This document shows positions 1-11,620 of a stretch of DNA of 64,000 nucleotides, piece by piece. The notes under the pieces were generated by a model that was not told the DNA's origin, did not search any database, and saw only the letters and a program-made list of their open reading frames with translations. The stretch is from Datura wrightii (Eukaryota > Streptophyta > Magnoliopsida > Solanales > Solanaceae). The stretch spans positions 99,920,501 through 99,984,500 of the forward strand of contig JASDFA010000003.1 in NCBI GenBank assembly GCA_035772735.1. The letters run 5' to 3'. How positions within the stretch are numbered: the stretch's first letter is position 1; every line of letters starts with the position of its first letter. Both the position numbers and the translations under genes were made by a program.

Positions 1-2
1 TT

Positions 3-3000
3 GCCAATGTTGAATGTTGGACCAAGACGGTCCGATTCCACTTTCCAGGAGAGGCAGTGCGGGAGTGGAAGGGTAGCACAGCTACTCCAAAAGGTAGGTT
101 TATTTCCTACCTTCAGGCGAGGAAATTGATAACTAAGGGATGTATCTACCACCTAGTCAGGGTTCAAGATGTCCGAGCAGAATCTCCGACACTCCAGTCC
201 GTTCTGGTGGTGAACGAGTTCTCTGATGTGTTTCCAGATGAGTTACCTGGTATTCCCCCAGAAAGAGAAATAGATTTCGCTATTGATTTACTACCAGGCA
301 CTCAGCCTATATCAATTCCTCCTTATGGTATGGCTCCTGTAGAACTCAGAGAGTTGAAGGAGCAGTTGAAAGATTTGCTAGATAAAGGTTTCATCAGGCC
401 GAGTACTTCACCATGGGGTGCGCCAGTTCTGTTTGTGAAAAAGAAAGATGGCACGCTCCGTATGTGCATAGATTATCGGCAGTTGAATAAAGTTACTGTG
501 AAGAACAAGTACCCGCTTCCCAGAATTGATGACTTATTTGATCAATTGCAGGGAGCCAGATACTTTTCTAAGATTGACTTCCGGATATCACCAGGTTTGA
601 GTACGTGAAAGAGATATTCCTAAAACGGCGTTCAGGACCCGATATGGACACTTCGAATTTTTAGTTATGTCCTTTGGGTTGACGAATGCCCCAGCAATAT
701 TCATGGACCTGATGAACAGTATTTTCATACCTGTCCTGGACTTGTTCGTAATAGTATTTATTGATGACATTCTGGTGTATTCTCGCTTTGAAGCAGATCA
801 CCGGACTCATTTGCGGACAGTGCTCCAGATCCTCAGGGACCGCCAGTTATATGCTAAATTTTCTAAGTGTGAGTTCTGGCTTAACTCAGTAGCCTTCCTA
901 GGCCACATTGTGTCGGATGCTGGTATACAGGTTGACACGCAGAAGATAGCAGCAGTTAAAACCTGGCCTAGGCCTACCACTCCGACCGAAGTCCGCAGTT
1001 TTCTTGGGTTAGCAGGATATTACAGGAGATTTGTTGAGGGATTCTCTACTATAGCGGCACCTCTGACCAAACTGACACAGAAAGCAGCGAAGTTTCAGTG
1101 GATAGAGGCATGCGAGCAGAGCTTCCAGGAGTTAAAAGACAGATTAACCTCCGCCCCAGTGTTAGCATTACCGGAAGGTACAGAGGGTTATTCAGTGTAT
1201 TGCGACGCATCAGGTGTTGGGTTAGGTTGTGTGTTGATGCAGCATTGTAAAGTGATTGCATATGCTTCCAGACAGCTAAGGAAACACGAAAAGAATTACC
1301 CTACCCACGACCTGGAGTTAGCCGCAGTTGTCCATGCCTTGAAAATGTGGAGACATTACTTGTATGGCGTCCATGTTGATATTTTTACAGATCACAAGAG
1401 CCTACAGTATATCTTCACTCAGAGGGAGTTGAATCTGCGGCAACGTTGCTGGTTGGAGCTGTTAAAGGATTATGACGTGAATATTCTGTACCACCCGGGG
1501 AAAGCCAATGTTGTAGCAGATGCTCTCAGTCGTAAGTCCATGGGGAGTTTGGCATATTTGCAGCCCGAGCAGCAGGAATTGGTCAGGGAGATACATCAGT
1601 TAGCTAGCCTAGCCGTTCGTGTAGCAGAAACAGAGGACGGTAACGCGGTAATTCAGAACACTGCCATGTCATCATTAGTTGTGGAAGTGAAAGAATGGCA
1701 ATATGAGGATCCTGACCTGATCCAGCTCAAAGACAGAATCCAGCAGGGTAAAGCGCCAGATTTTCAGGTAACTGAGGAAGAAGTGCTCTTATGTAAAGGT
1801 CGCCTATGTGTTCTAGATGTTTCAGGGCTGCGCCAGCAGATTATGAACGAGGTACATTACGCCCGTTATTCTCCTCATCCCGGTGCGACAAAAACGTACC
1901 ACGATATCAAAGAAAACTACTGGTGGCCAGGTATGAAGAGAGAAATTGCTGAATTTGTAGCTCAGTGTCCTAACTGCCAACAGGTGAAAGCAGAACATTA
2001 GAAACCAGGCAGTTTGACTCAGGACATAGCTGTGCCTCTCTGGAAATGGGAAGCAGTGAATATGGATTTTGTGGCAGGATTACCTCGTACCAGACACAGA
2101 TATGACTCTATATGGGTGAAAGTTGATAGATTGACAAAATCAGCTCATTTCCTGCCAGTAAGGGCTACTTTCTCGGCCGAAGATTATGCAGAATTGTATA
2201 TCCGGGAAATAGTCAGATTGCATGGAGTACCGGTATCCATTATTTCAGACAGAGGAGCAAAGTTTATGGCTAGATTTTGGCAATCGTTTCAGAAGGGTCT
2301 GGGGACGCAGATTAATTGAGCACCGCATTCCACCCTCAGACAGATGGACAGGCTGAACGCAACATTCAGACGCTCGAGGACATGCTACGAGCGTGTGTGT
2401 TAGATTTCGGTGGTAGCTGGGACGAGCATTTGCCGTTAATTGAATTTGCTTATAATAACAGTTATCACTCAGCCATCCAGATGACGCCTTTCGAGGCATT
2501 ATATGGGTGAAGATGCAGATCGCCGATTGGCTGGTTCGAAATAGGAGAATCAGCATTGGTTGGGCCAGACATCGTTCAGCAGTCAGAGGAAAAGGTAAAG
2601 CTTATCCGAGGATGCTTACTGACTGCACAGAGCCGCCAGAAATCATATGCGGATGTGCGGCGCAGAGACTTGGAATTTGATGTAAATGACTGGGTATTTC
2701 TAAAAGTATCTCCGATGAAAGGGGTGATGAGATTCGGCAAGAAGGGTAAGCTCAGCCCGAGGTTTGTTGGGCCTTATCAGATTCGTCGAAGGATAGGCCG
2801 AGTAGCATATGAACTGAACTTGCCTCCAGAATTGGAATCCGTTCATTCGGTATTTCACGTGTCTATGCTGAGGAAATGTTTAGGACACCCATCCAGAGCT
2901 GTCCCAGTCCAGGATATCCAGGTTACAGAAAAGCTGGCCTATGAAGAGGTTCCAGTAGCTATCCTAGACGGACAGATTTGCAGATTGAGGACTAAAGATA

Positions 3001-3104
3001 TTGCGTCTGTCAAGGTATTGTGGCGTAACAGGAACCGAGAGGAGATGACTTGGGAGGCGGAGGAAGATATGAAGACTAGATATCCTCACTTATTCCAGGC
3101 CTAG
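3..3104 (+). pseudogene. Ty3/gypsy (Tekay-type chromovirus) pol fragment, copy A first unit
   Basis: This is the pol part of an LTR retrotransposon, entered at the tail of the protease. Reading on, I see the RT (SFGLTNAP and FIDD catalytic motif, about 690-780), RNase H (YCDASGVGLG, near 1198), the integrase zinc-finger region ending CPNCQ (to ~1983), the integrase core with its three acidic positions (MDFVAG near 2060, SDRG near 2250, AERNIQTLEDML near 2350), a GPY module (SPRFVGPY) and a C-terminal chromodomain-like tail ending PHLFQA. It is broken: about 5 bases are missing near 577 compared with the copy at 63265, which shifts the frame; there is a TAG at 1999-2001 (CAG elsewhere), a one-base loss near 2315 and a TGA at 2508-2510 (CGA elsewhere). 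Protease start and gag lie outside the window. Not functional as it stands. Confidence 0.93.
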
Positions 3105-3369
3105 TCAGGCGACAAGTATGTCCATATTATTACTTATGCAATACCTTATAGTTGTGTATGAATAAATGAGAAAGATTGATGCTTAGCTATCCAGTGAATC
3201 TTAAGTATTGTGTGCAGTACCTGTATTGGACTTTTCTGCGTTTCAGGTTTTTGGTATAGTCCATATTACAGGGGAAACTCTACCGAAATGTTTTTCTAAA
3301 TAAGTAAGTTGAGAAGTCCTCTAGATAGCAGTTTCCATTCGAGGACGAATGTTCTTAAGGGGGGGAGAA
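3105..3369 (+). other. Retrotransposon 3' untranslated region with polypurine tract
   Basis: Non-coding stretch between the pol stop and the LTR stub. It ends in a purine run (AAGGGGGGGAGAA, about 3357-3369) directly before TGTTATACCCC. This is the position and composition of the plus-strand primer used in reverse transcription. The same layout recurs before the LTR at 6056 and, reversed, at 48812. Confidence 0.85.
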
Positions 3370-3619
3370 TGTTATACCCCGTAAGATTTCTGACACCTAG
3401 ATGGCCTATTCGCACGGTGGTTAAGCATATTTGAAAGCCATACGTGCTAGAGAAAGGCCCGGAAAAGGATCGGACGGATAACCTGTCGAACCATCGCGGA
3501 AGGAGCCGAGGCAGAGCCCCTCCGCGATGGCAACGTGTCACGGAGGTGGAGCCTCCGCGTTGGCTCTGTGACATGTTGGGCCTTTCCAGGCCCAAGTATA
3601 AAAAGCCCCCACTTCGGTT
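3370..3619 (+). repeat. Truncated LTR: U3-only stub inside copy A
   Basis: Starts TGTTATACCCC immediately after a polypurine tract and matches the first ~250 bases of the LTR at 6056. It contains the paired inverted repeats and a TATA-like element (near 3598), then stops at ACTTCGGTT. From there the sequence is RNase H-proximal pol DNA identical in register to position ~930. GGTT (3616-3619) is shared by both parents at the joint. The stub therefore holds U3 up to about 20 bases past the TATA box and lacks the R and U5 parts. Confidence 0.88.
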
Positions 3620-5791
3620 GACACGCAGAAGATAGCAGCAGTTAAATCCTAGCCTAGGCCTACCACTCCGGCCGAAGTCCGCAGTTTTCTTGGGTTAGCG
3701 GGATATTACAGGAGATTTGTTGAGGGATTCTCTACTATAGAAGCACCTCTGACCAAACTAACACAGAAAGTAGCGAAGTTTCAATGGACAAAGGCATGCG
3801 AGCAGAGCTTCCAGAAGTTAAAAGATAGATTAACCTTCGCCCCAGTGTTAGCATTACAAGAAGGTACAGAGGGTTATTCAGTGTATTGCGACGCATCAGG
3901 TGTTGGGTTAGGTTGTGTGTTGATGCAGCATGGTAAAGTGATTGCATATGCTTCTAGACAGCAAAGGAAACACGAAAAGAATTACCCTACCCACGACCTG
4001 GAGTTAGCCGCAGTGATCCACGCCTTGAAAATGTGGAGACATTACTTGTATGGCGTCCATGTTGATATTTTTACAAATCACAAGAGCCTACAGTATATCT
4101 TCACTCAGAGGGAGTTGAATCTGCGGCAACGTCGCTGGTTGGAGCTGTTAAAGGATTATGACGTAAATATTCTGTACCACCCGGGGAAAGCCAATGTTGT
4201 AGCAGATGCTCTCCGTCGTAAGTCCATGGGGAGTTTGGCGTATTTGCAGCCCGAACAGCGGGAATTGGTCAGGGAGATACATCAGTTAACTAGCCTAGCC
4301 GTTCGTGTAGCAGAAACAGAGGACGGTAGCGCGGTAATTCAGAACACCGCCATGTCATCATTAGTTGTGGAAGTGAAAGAACGGCAATATGAGGATCCTG
4401 ACCTGATCCAGCTCAAAGACAGAATCCAGCAGGGTAAAGCGCCAGATTTTCAGGTAACTAAGGAAGAAGTGTTGTTATGTAACGGTCGCCTATGTGTTCC
4501 AGATGTTTCAGGGCTCCGCCAGCAGATTATGAATGAGGTACATTATGCCCGTTATTCTCTTCACTCCGGTGCGACAAAAATGTACCACGATATCAAAGAA
4601 AACTACTGGTGGCCAAGTATGAAGAGAGAAATTGCTGAATTTGTAGCTCCGTTTCCTAACTGCCAACAGGTGAAAGCAGAACATCAGAAACCAGGCGGTT
4701 TGACTCAGGACATAGTTGTGCCTCTCTGGAAATAGGAAGCAATGAATATAGATTTTGTGGCAGGATTACCTTGTACCAGACACAGATATGACTCTATATG
4801 GGTGATAGTTGATAGATTGACAAAATCAGCTCATTTCCTGCCAGTAAGGGCTACTTTCTCGACCGAAGATTATGCAGAATTGTATATCCGGGAAATAGTC
4901 AGATTGCATGGAGTACTGGTATCCATTATTTCAGACAGAGGAGCACAGTTTACGGCTAGATTTTGGCAATCGTTTCAGAAGGGTCTGGGGACGCAGATTA
5001 ATTTGAGCACCGCATTCCACCCTCAGACAGATGGACAGGCTGAACGCACAATTCAGACGCACGAGGACATGCTAAGAGCGTGTGTGTTAGATTTCAGTGG
5101 TAGCTGGGACGAGCATTTGCCGTTAATTGAATTTGGTTATAATAACAGCTATCACTCAACCATCCAGATGACGCCTTTCAAGGCATTATATGGGCGAAGA
5201 TACAGATCGCCGATTGGCTGGTTCGAAATAGGAGAATCAGCATTGGTTGGGCCAGACATCGTTCAGCAGTCAGAGGAAAATGTAAAGCTTATCCGAGGAT
5301 GCTTATTGACTGCACAGAGCCGTCAGAAATTATATGCTGATGTGCGGCGCAGAGACTTGGAATTTGATGTAAATGACTGGGTATTTCTGAAAGTATCTCC
5401 GATGAAAGGGGTGATGAGATTCGGCAAGAAGGGTAAGCTCAGCCCGAGGTTTGTTGGGCCTTATCAGATTCGTCGAAGGATAGGCCGAGTAACATATGAA
5501 CTGAACTTGCCTCCAGAACTGGAATCCGTTCATCCGGTCTTTCACGTGTCTATATTGAGGAAATGTTTAGGAGACCCATCCAGAGCAGTCCCAGTCCAGG
5601 ATATCCAGGTTACAGAAAAGCTGGCCTATGAAGAGGTTCCAGTAGCTATCCTAGACAGACAGATTTGCAGATTGAGGACTAAAGATATTGCGTCTGTCAA
5701 GGTATTGTGGCATAACAGGAACCGAGAGGAGATAACTTGGGAGGCGGAGGAAGATATGAAGACTAGATATCCTCACTTATTCCAGGCCTAG
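3620..5791 (+). pseudogene. Second copy of the pol 3' half (RT thumb, RNase H, integrase, chromodomain), copy A
   Basis: Repeats the DNA at ~935-3104 with scattered substitutions: by eye about 20 amino-acid differences over some 280 residues of RNase H and integrase finger. It holds the RT connection, RNase H, integrase finger, integrase core (long open stretch 4742-5791), the GPY module and the chromodomain-like tail. There is a TAG at 3650-3652 (TGG elsewhere) and a TAG at 4733-4735 (TGG elsewhere). The first Cys of the integrase C-x2-C pair is Phe here (PFPNC instead of QCPNC, near 4652). It has no promoter of its own beyond the U3 stub upstream and lacks gag, protease and the RT catalytic core, so it cannot code for a working polyprotein. 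Confidence 0.92.
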
Positions 5792-6040
5792 TCAGGCGAC
5801 AGGTATGTCCGTATTATTACTTATGCAATACCTTATAGTTGTGTATGAATAAATGAGAAAGATTGATGCTTAGCTATCCAGTGAATCTTAAGTATTGTGT
5901 GCAGTACCTGTATTGGACTTTTCTGCGTTTTAGGTTTTTGGTATAGTCCATATTACAGGGGAAACTCTGTCGAAATTTTTTTCTAAATAAGTAAGTTGAG
6001 AAGTCCTCTAGATAGCAGTTTCCATTCGAGGACGAATGTT

Positions 6041-6055
6041 CTTAAGGGGGGAGAA
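6041..6055 (+). other. Polypurine tract of copy A
   Basis: CTTAAGGGGGGAGAA directly abuts the TG of the 3' LTR at 6056. This is the expected plus-strand primer for reverse transcription and fixes the LTR boundary and the orientation of the element. Confidence 0.88.
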
Positions 6056-8623
6056 TGTTATACCCCGAAAGATTTCCGACACCTAGATGGCCTATTCGCA
6101 CAGTGGTTAAGCATATTTGAAAGCCATACGTGCTAGAGAAAGGCCCGGGAAAGGATCGGACGGATAACCTGTCGAACCATCGCGGAAGGAGTCGAGGCAG
6201 AGCCCCTCCGCTATGGCAACGTGTCACGGAGGTGGAGCCTCCGCGTTGGCTCCGTGACACGTTGGGCCTGTCCAGGCCCAAGTATATAAAGCCCCCACTT
6301 CGGTTTCTGAGGTTATATTCCTCAATTAATTTCCAGAAAACGCAGAGAAATAGAGAGAGACGAAGAGGGGTAATATATTATCGTTCGATTACGCTGCCAA
6401 ACGTAGTCTAAACTCAAATTAACCTCAGGTATCGAAGTATTTAGCAGCAGGGAGCATTCCTACGGATTTAGTTTCGCGAAATTCGGCCGACAAATCGTCG
6501 AGCTACCGGGCTAAGGTAAGTGGAATTGCTCCAAACTAGTGTCTATGTGTTCCTAGCTGTGAAGTGAATACTTCTCCCTTCTGGACTTCTGGAAAATAGC
6601 GAGTTTCGACCGTCTTTCGATAAGCCTAAGTTTAGGCTATAATTATATCGAAAGTGATGTCGTCCTTCAGAATAAAGTTTTATTTAGTATTGATTGACGT
6701 ATATATGAATGCAGTTGGGAGAAATAGCTGGAATACTGACCGAGATACGCCAGTTAGTCGGGAAATCAGAAGCGAAGGTATGTAAAGCTAGTTTACTCGG
6801 CAAGTTAGTAGTCTCGGTATAGTAAAATAGTTTAAAGGCCAGTAGAATGTTCAGAAGTCGTGTGTTATGTTTATTATGAATATTGGTACTATATTGGAAG
6901 CATCATGTTATGTATAGTGTGAAACTTGCTAGCACGATATAAATTCTAATATAAAGTGTTAGTAACTATACAGCATGCCCAGTATGTGATTTAGTAAAGT
7001 ATGTTAGGATATTATCGTATTCAGTTGAAACTTAGTAAAGCAATATAAGTTTCTGTAAGGTATCTCAGAAGTAGAATGGTAGATTAAAATGAAGTTTAGA
7101 AAGCATGTTAGAAATAGTAAATCATGTTTCTATAAAAACTCAGTTATACAGCCTGATTTCCAACAGAAAAACTATATCTTGTTCAACATTAGACTCAGCA
7201 CAGTATGACAAAAGATTATATATATACACCATTATCAGTCTCAGCATATATTAAATACATACATATCGCTATCACTAGTTCAGCATACAGTATGTACAGA
7301 TACATTATCATCACTAGCTTCAGCATGTGGTATATGCAGATAGTATTACTAGTTGAGACCACTGTATTATCTTGGGGTTGGATTACCTAGCATCCACGAC
7401 CGCCCCAGGGTTAATAGTTGTATCGACTCGTCCTCCAGAGGGCGAGGATACGTTGCTCTACGAAGTGGCATGCCGTCCCACAGGGGACGAAGATGGGATG
7501 CCGGTTTCCCCATATTGTGCCTTGGTCGGCCCTTATACACCCCCGTCGAGCGGGTACGCCCGGGGTGTTGATTCAGGAGTCCTCCGGACTCAGGTACAGT
7601 TATAGTTAGGGGCTCAGCGAGCCCAAGTGCATACCCAGGGGATCGGCAGGATTCTTATAGTTATTATAGGAGATGGGACGACCGGGGTAGGGGTGTAGAT
7701 TGCGTGTTGATTGTACCCCCCCGGCTTATGGGGGCCGGGTAAGGTTTGTGTGTGCCATGCTATGTTATGTTGTGCTATGCCATGTTACACTAGATACGAG
7801 TAGATCGACGGTAGAGCGATACATCTCCAGGTATGATCCTACTCTTTCCAGCATAGTTGAGAGTAAGCATAGCTTTACGTTTTCAGTCAGTTTAGTCTGT
7901 TCCTTTATGTTTCAGTTCCTTCAGTTGCATTGTTGTTTTCAGATATCTTTCAGCTGTTGTTTTACATACTCAGTACCAGTGGTACTGACGCCCGTTTGGG
8001 GCGCTGCATTACTTGCCTGCAGGTACTCATAGACGAGGGGCCGATACCTCGTGATTCCAGTCAGCTCACAGGGTCATCAGCTCCAGTCATCTGGAGCTAG
8101 ATAGCTAGAGGTTTATCCCTTTTCTTTGTTGTACAGCATGGGTAGGCCGGGGCCCTGTCCCGACCATCTTATCAGTGTTCTTAGAGGCTTGCAGTCTGTA
8201 TATATTTCCCTGTGGTCAGCTGAGCCGGTCGTGTGAGGCCGTGCAGTTTGTTGTAGCTGTTTAGCATTTTTGTTTATGTTGGTCGTGTGAGGCCTCTGTT
8301 GACAGTAGTGGAGACCTCGCTGGTCACGTAGCTTTCCAGTATTTCATTGTTGAGTTACAGATAACTAGACAGCATTGTGGCCTTGTCGGCCCGCATAGGC
8401 TCCCTTATATTGATATGTTTCTGGTTAGCTGTTAGTACAGGTACAGGTGGCTATAGGCCTAGTTGGCCGGAGGCTGTGTTTACAGCCGTTATATAGCCCG
8501 TTGATTCCTTGAATCTGAGTTAGAGCTAGCCAGGCACCAGATGTGCTTAGGATCACCAGTTAGCAGTCTAAGTCCTAGTAGGGCACCAGGTGCCAGACAT
8601 ACCCCCCAAGGTGGGGCGTGATA
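6056..8623 (+). repeat. 3' LTR of Tekay-type copy A
   Basis: About 2568 bp, from TGTTATACCCC to a GGGGCGTGATA end that corresponds to GGGGTGTGACA in the LTR at 58212-60797. The two LTRs align along their whole length. The TATA box lies only ~230 bases in, so most of this LTR is downstream of the promoter (a long R/U5). I see no coding sequence in it. The sequence after 8623 is a different LTR fragment, so this element ends here; its 5' LTR is outside the window. Confidence 0.9.
6170..6291 (+). promoter_or_regulatory. U3 core promoter: stacked inverted repeats and TATA box
   Basis: Upstream of a TATA box (TATATAA, about 6284-6290) lie three inverted repeats in series: a stem starting CATCGCGGA near 6178 whose right arm is imperfect here; a perfect 11-bp stem CGTGTCACGGA (6220-6230) with TCCGTGACACG (6251-6261), itself enclosing GGAGG/CCTCC; and GGGCCT/AGGCCC (6264-6279). 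The LTRs at 3370, 46455, 54079 and 58212 have related arrangements. The promoter role is inferred from position and TATA box. Confidence 0.6.
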
Positions 8624-8939
8624 GAAACGATGATATAGTATTGGTCCGATTATTGGTTGGGCGCTTTTATACATACACACACATGCATATAGAGTTGAGT
8701 ATCATTAAGTTTCAGGTTATTTTCCCATTGTGGCACTCAAAATCCCATGTTTTACTTCCTTACTCTTTTATTATAGTTGCCCTATGCTTTATGCTATTGT
8801 GTTCAGCCTTATATACCAGTATATATTATTCATACCGACATTCCTTCGCCTGGGGACACTATATTTCGTGCTATAGTTTCGCATAGAGGTCCAAACTAGC
8901 CTTTATAGTAGGAGTGTTGTTTTAGCTATCAGGTAGCTT
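8624..8939 (+). repeat. LTR fragment, first of two direct copies
   Basis: Nearly identical to 11089-11401 (both begin GAAACGATGATATAG and run to TCAGGTAG). It belongs to the 3' portion of an LTR that continues only in the right-hand copy. It has no coding content. Confidence 0.8.
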
Positions 8940-9006
8940 TCGACTTGGAGTCTCTCGAGGCTCCTTGTCCCGTGTTACGATCCGGGTCTACGTTCAGGTC
9001 GTGATG
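8940..9006 (+). repeat. Short remnant of another LTR 3' terminus
   Basis: Reads CTTGGAG..CCTTGTCCCGTG..GATCCGG..GGTCGTGA. This is the reverse complement of how the LTRs at 37914 and 42620 begin, so it is the last ~65 bases of such an LTR in + orientation. It abuts a minus-strand leader, which makes a head-to-head junction. Confidence 0.6.
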
Positions 9007-9097
9007 AGGCGTGTTTCACACCCATGAAAGAGACTTTACTTGTCGTGGCTTTCGGACATCCTAAGACACTCAAAACCCAATGCTTTGATACCAAGTT
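9007..9097 (-). other. Leader and primer-binding site of a minus-strand LTR retrotransposon
   Basis: On the minus strand, the bases next to the LTR read AACTTGGTATCAAAGCA (complement of 9081-9097), an initiator tRNA-Met primer site. The rest matches the leader at 42535-42619 of the gag-only element. The body of this element is missing to the left. Confidence 0.72.
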
Positions 9098-11064
9098 TGT
9101 CACGGTCCAAGTCTACACCCTAGCTGTGACACGGTGCCCGGAGCCATTAATGACTCCAAGCTAACCCATGGCGTAGCATAATTCTATCATATGACACATT
9201 ATAAGAAATCTTAAGCGGAAGCTATCTGTAAACAAATAAAACATTCTTTAACTGGCCAAGATAAAATCTTATAAGATGCTGAAATTTGAAACAACATTGA
9301 GACTCAGCTGAAACAAATACACTCTGTCTGAAAACCTTCTAAAACTGATAAGCTACTAGGACAAGTCACCAGCTAAATACAAAAATATGTAAACTAGAAA
9401 TGACAACACAACTGAAATAGTAAAGATACCCAGGTCCTTGGAAGATGAGGACTCACCACTGACAGCTGTTGGATATCACCGGATGAAGCCTAATTGCGAT
9501 GTTGTGGCTGGGTACCTGAGCTTATATCATAAAATGATATAGCATAACAAGTATACATCCGTACTTTAAATATACTGAGTATGTGAGAGTATGCAAAAAG
9601 ATAATCATGCTGATAAAACTATAAGTAATACTGAAACGACATGCAATGACCCTATCTAAAATCATAAGTATTGAAAATAGTCTGAAAATCTGGAGAAAAA
9701 GTTGTAAGGATTGATAGACTGATTTAGGGTCATATACATATCCTAAAAATCTAAAAGACTGGGGTAGACTGAGGACTGTGATTGTACTATACTATGGGAG
9801 TGCTTGTTAACCGACATATAACCACGTGAGCTAGATGCGGAGTTCAATGAATACGCCTCACTGATAGGACTCAATATACCTTGTCAGGGTATAAAGGCAT
9901 GGCTATGTAATCACTAAGCTGGGTCCCTTTTAGGCTAAAGGCCTACGGTGTCACGTAGTTCTGGGAACCAGGGTGCCCTGAACCCTGACACACTCGGTGC
10001 TAAGCACTATCACAACTGAAGACCTAACTATATCTATTTGTATTGATAGTTCAAAACTAATTTCCTACGACTAAGTTAGAATTACTTATCTTAAAGTGTA
10101 CTGAGGGTCTAAAGACCTGATAAACTAAATAATGCTGAAAATCTGGTAACACTGATAACTAATAAGTATACTGAAAATGGTAATAGTACTATAAAGCATA
10201 AGACGCAAATCATGTCTACTTTGAAAGATCATGCTATTCAAAGATATAGCTAAATCATGAAGTGAAGTATCACAGTCATGCAAAAATCAAGACTCTGGAG
10301 AGACATTTTACAAGTTGAAAATAACATCCTAATTATAACATGATACTTTTCATGGAAGCTTTAAAACATTGAAAGGATAGGGTATTTCAACAATTAGAAG
10401 AAAACCCTAGGTCATGATTTCTAGCACTTCAAGGTTAGGGTTACTAAAATTTTGGGATGCAAGGGTGAAAGGAAACCCTTGTTGAAATCCCACATACCTG
10501 GAGAAGATTTCTTGAGGAGAAGTCTTGAAATTCTGAGATGAAGCAAGAAGCCCTAGTTCTTCACTTGAGAGAGTGTGTGCCAGAGTTTCTGCATACGTTC
10601 CTGAGAGCCTAAGTGAGAAATGAGGGAGAATAACCGTTTATGTCCTCTAAGTCCCTTGTAAATACCTTCAAAACGACATAGTTTAGGAGTAGAAACCTAA
10701 GAATTTTCAAAAATACCTTTAACGACTCAGCTAAAAATTTAACTCTGGCAGTCTTAGTGGGTCACCTAACAACCCATTAGTGCACTTGACGGGTCGTCAA
10801 GTGCCACTCGTTACCACTGAAAAGATTTTCAACTTTCTGATCTTCTCTTGATGCCTTGATTTAACGATTCGTCATGACACTTAGTGGATCACTTCACCAG
10901 TCATCAAGAATCTCTGAACCTAAACTTTTCACCAACTTTGCACAATTAATGGGTCACTTAACGAGTCATCAAGTGACAACCCATTCTGTGGCTTAGTGCA
11001 GGTTTTTTCTATTTTCTTCATTTCAGTCCTCGGGTCTGATCTTAGGGACTTTTGGGGTGTTACA
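9098..11064 (-). repeat. 5' LTR (1967 bp) of a truncated minus-strand gypsy element
   Basis: Bounded on the + strand by TGTCACGG at 9098 and GGGTGTTACA ending at 11064, giving TG..CA ends. The primer site at its left shows it is a 5' LTR in minus orientation. At 10740-10990 it has a cluster of GGGTCACTTAACGAGTCATC-like motifs shared with the other LTRs of this type. No coding sequence is seen. Confidence 0.83.
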
Positions 11065-11088
11065 AAGTATTGATAGGCCTATATGGAA

Positions 11089-11581
11089 GAAACGATGATA
11101 TAGTATTGGTCCAATTATTGGTTGGGCGCTTTTATACATACACACACATGCATATAGAGTTGAGTTTCATTAAGTTTCAGGTTATCTGCCCATTGTGGCA
11201 CTCAAAATCCCATGTTGTACTTCCTTACTCTTTTATTATAGTTGCCCTATGCTTTATGCTATTGTGTTCAGCCTTACATACCAGTATATATTATTCGTAC
11301 CGACATTCCTTTGCCTGGGGACACTTATTTCGTGCTACAGTTTCGCATAGAGGTCCAAACTAGCCTTTATAGTAGGAGTATTGTTTTAGCTGTCAGGTAG
11401 TAAGATTTACTCCTTCTGCAGCTATTGTTTACTAGTCTAGTTTTGCATGTTTAGGATTTTTGTGTACATTGATGAGTAGGTCGGGGCCCTGTCCCGGCCA
11501 CATGATGCATAATACCCTTTGAGGCTTATGGACATACTGTGTGAGTTATTCAGCTTAATATTTATGGCATTGCCAGCCTTC

Positions 11582-11620
<39 letters not shown>

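Noticed and set aside
588..770. 60-codon minus-strand frame, with a twin at 63278-63460
   Set aside because: It is antisense to conserved RT sequence; the similarity only mirrors the RT.
7205..8032. Several 60-110 codon frames in the copy A LTR
   Set aside because: They overlap in different phases and are not kept in the homologous LTRs at 46455, 54079 and 58212.
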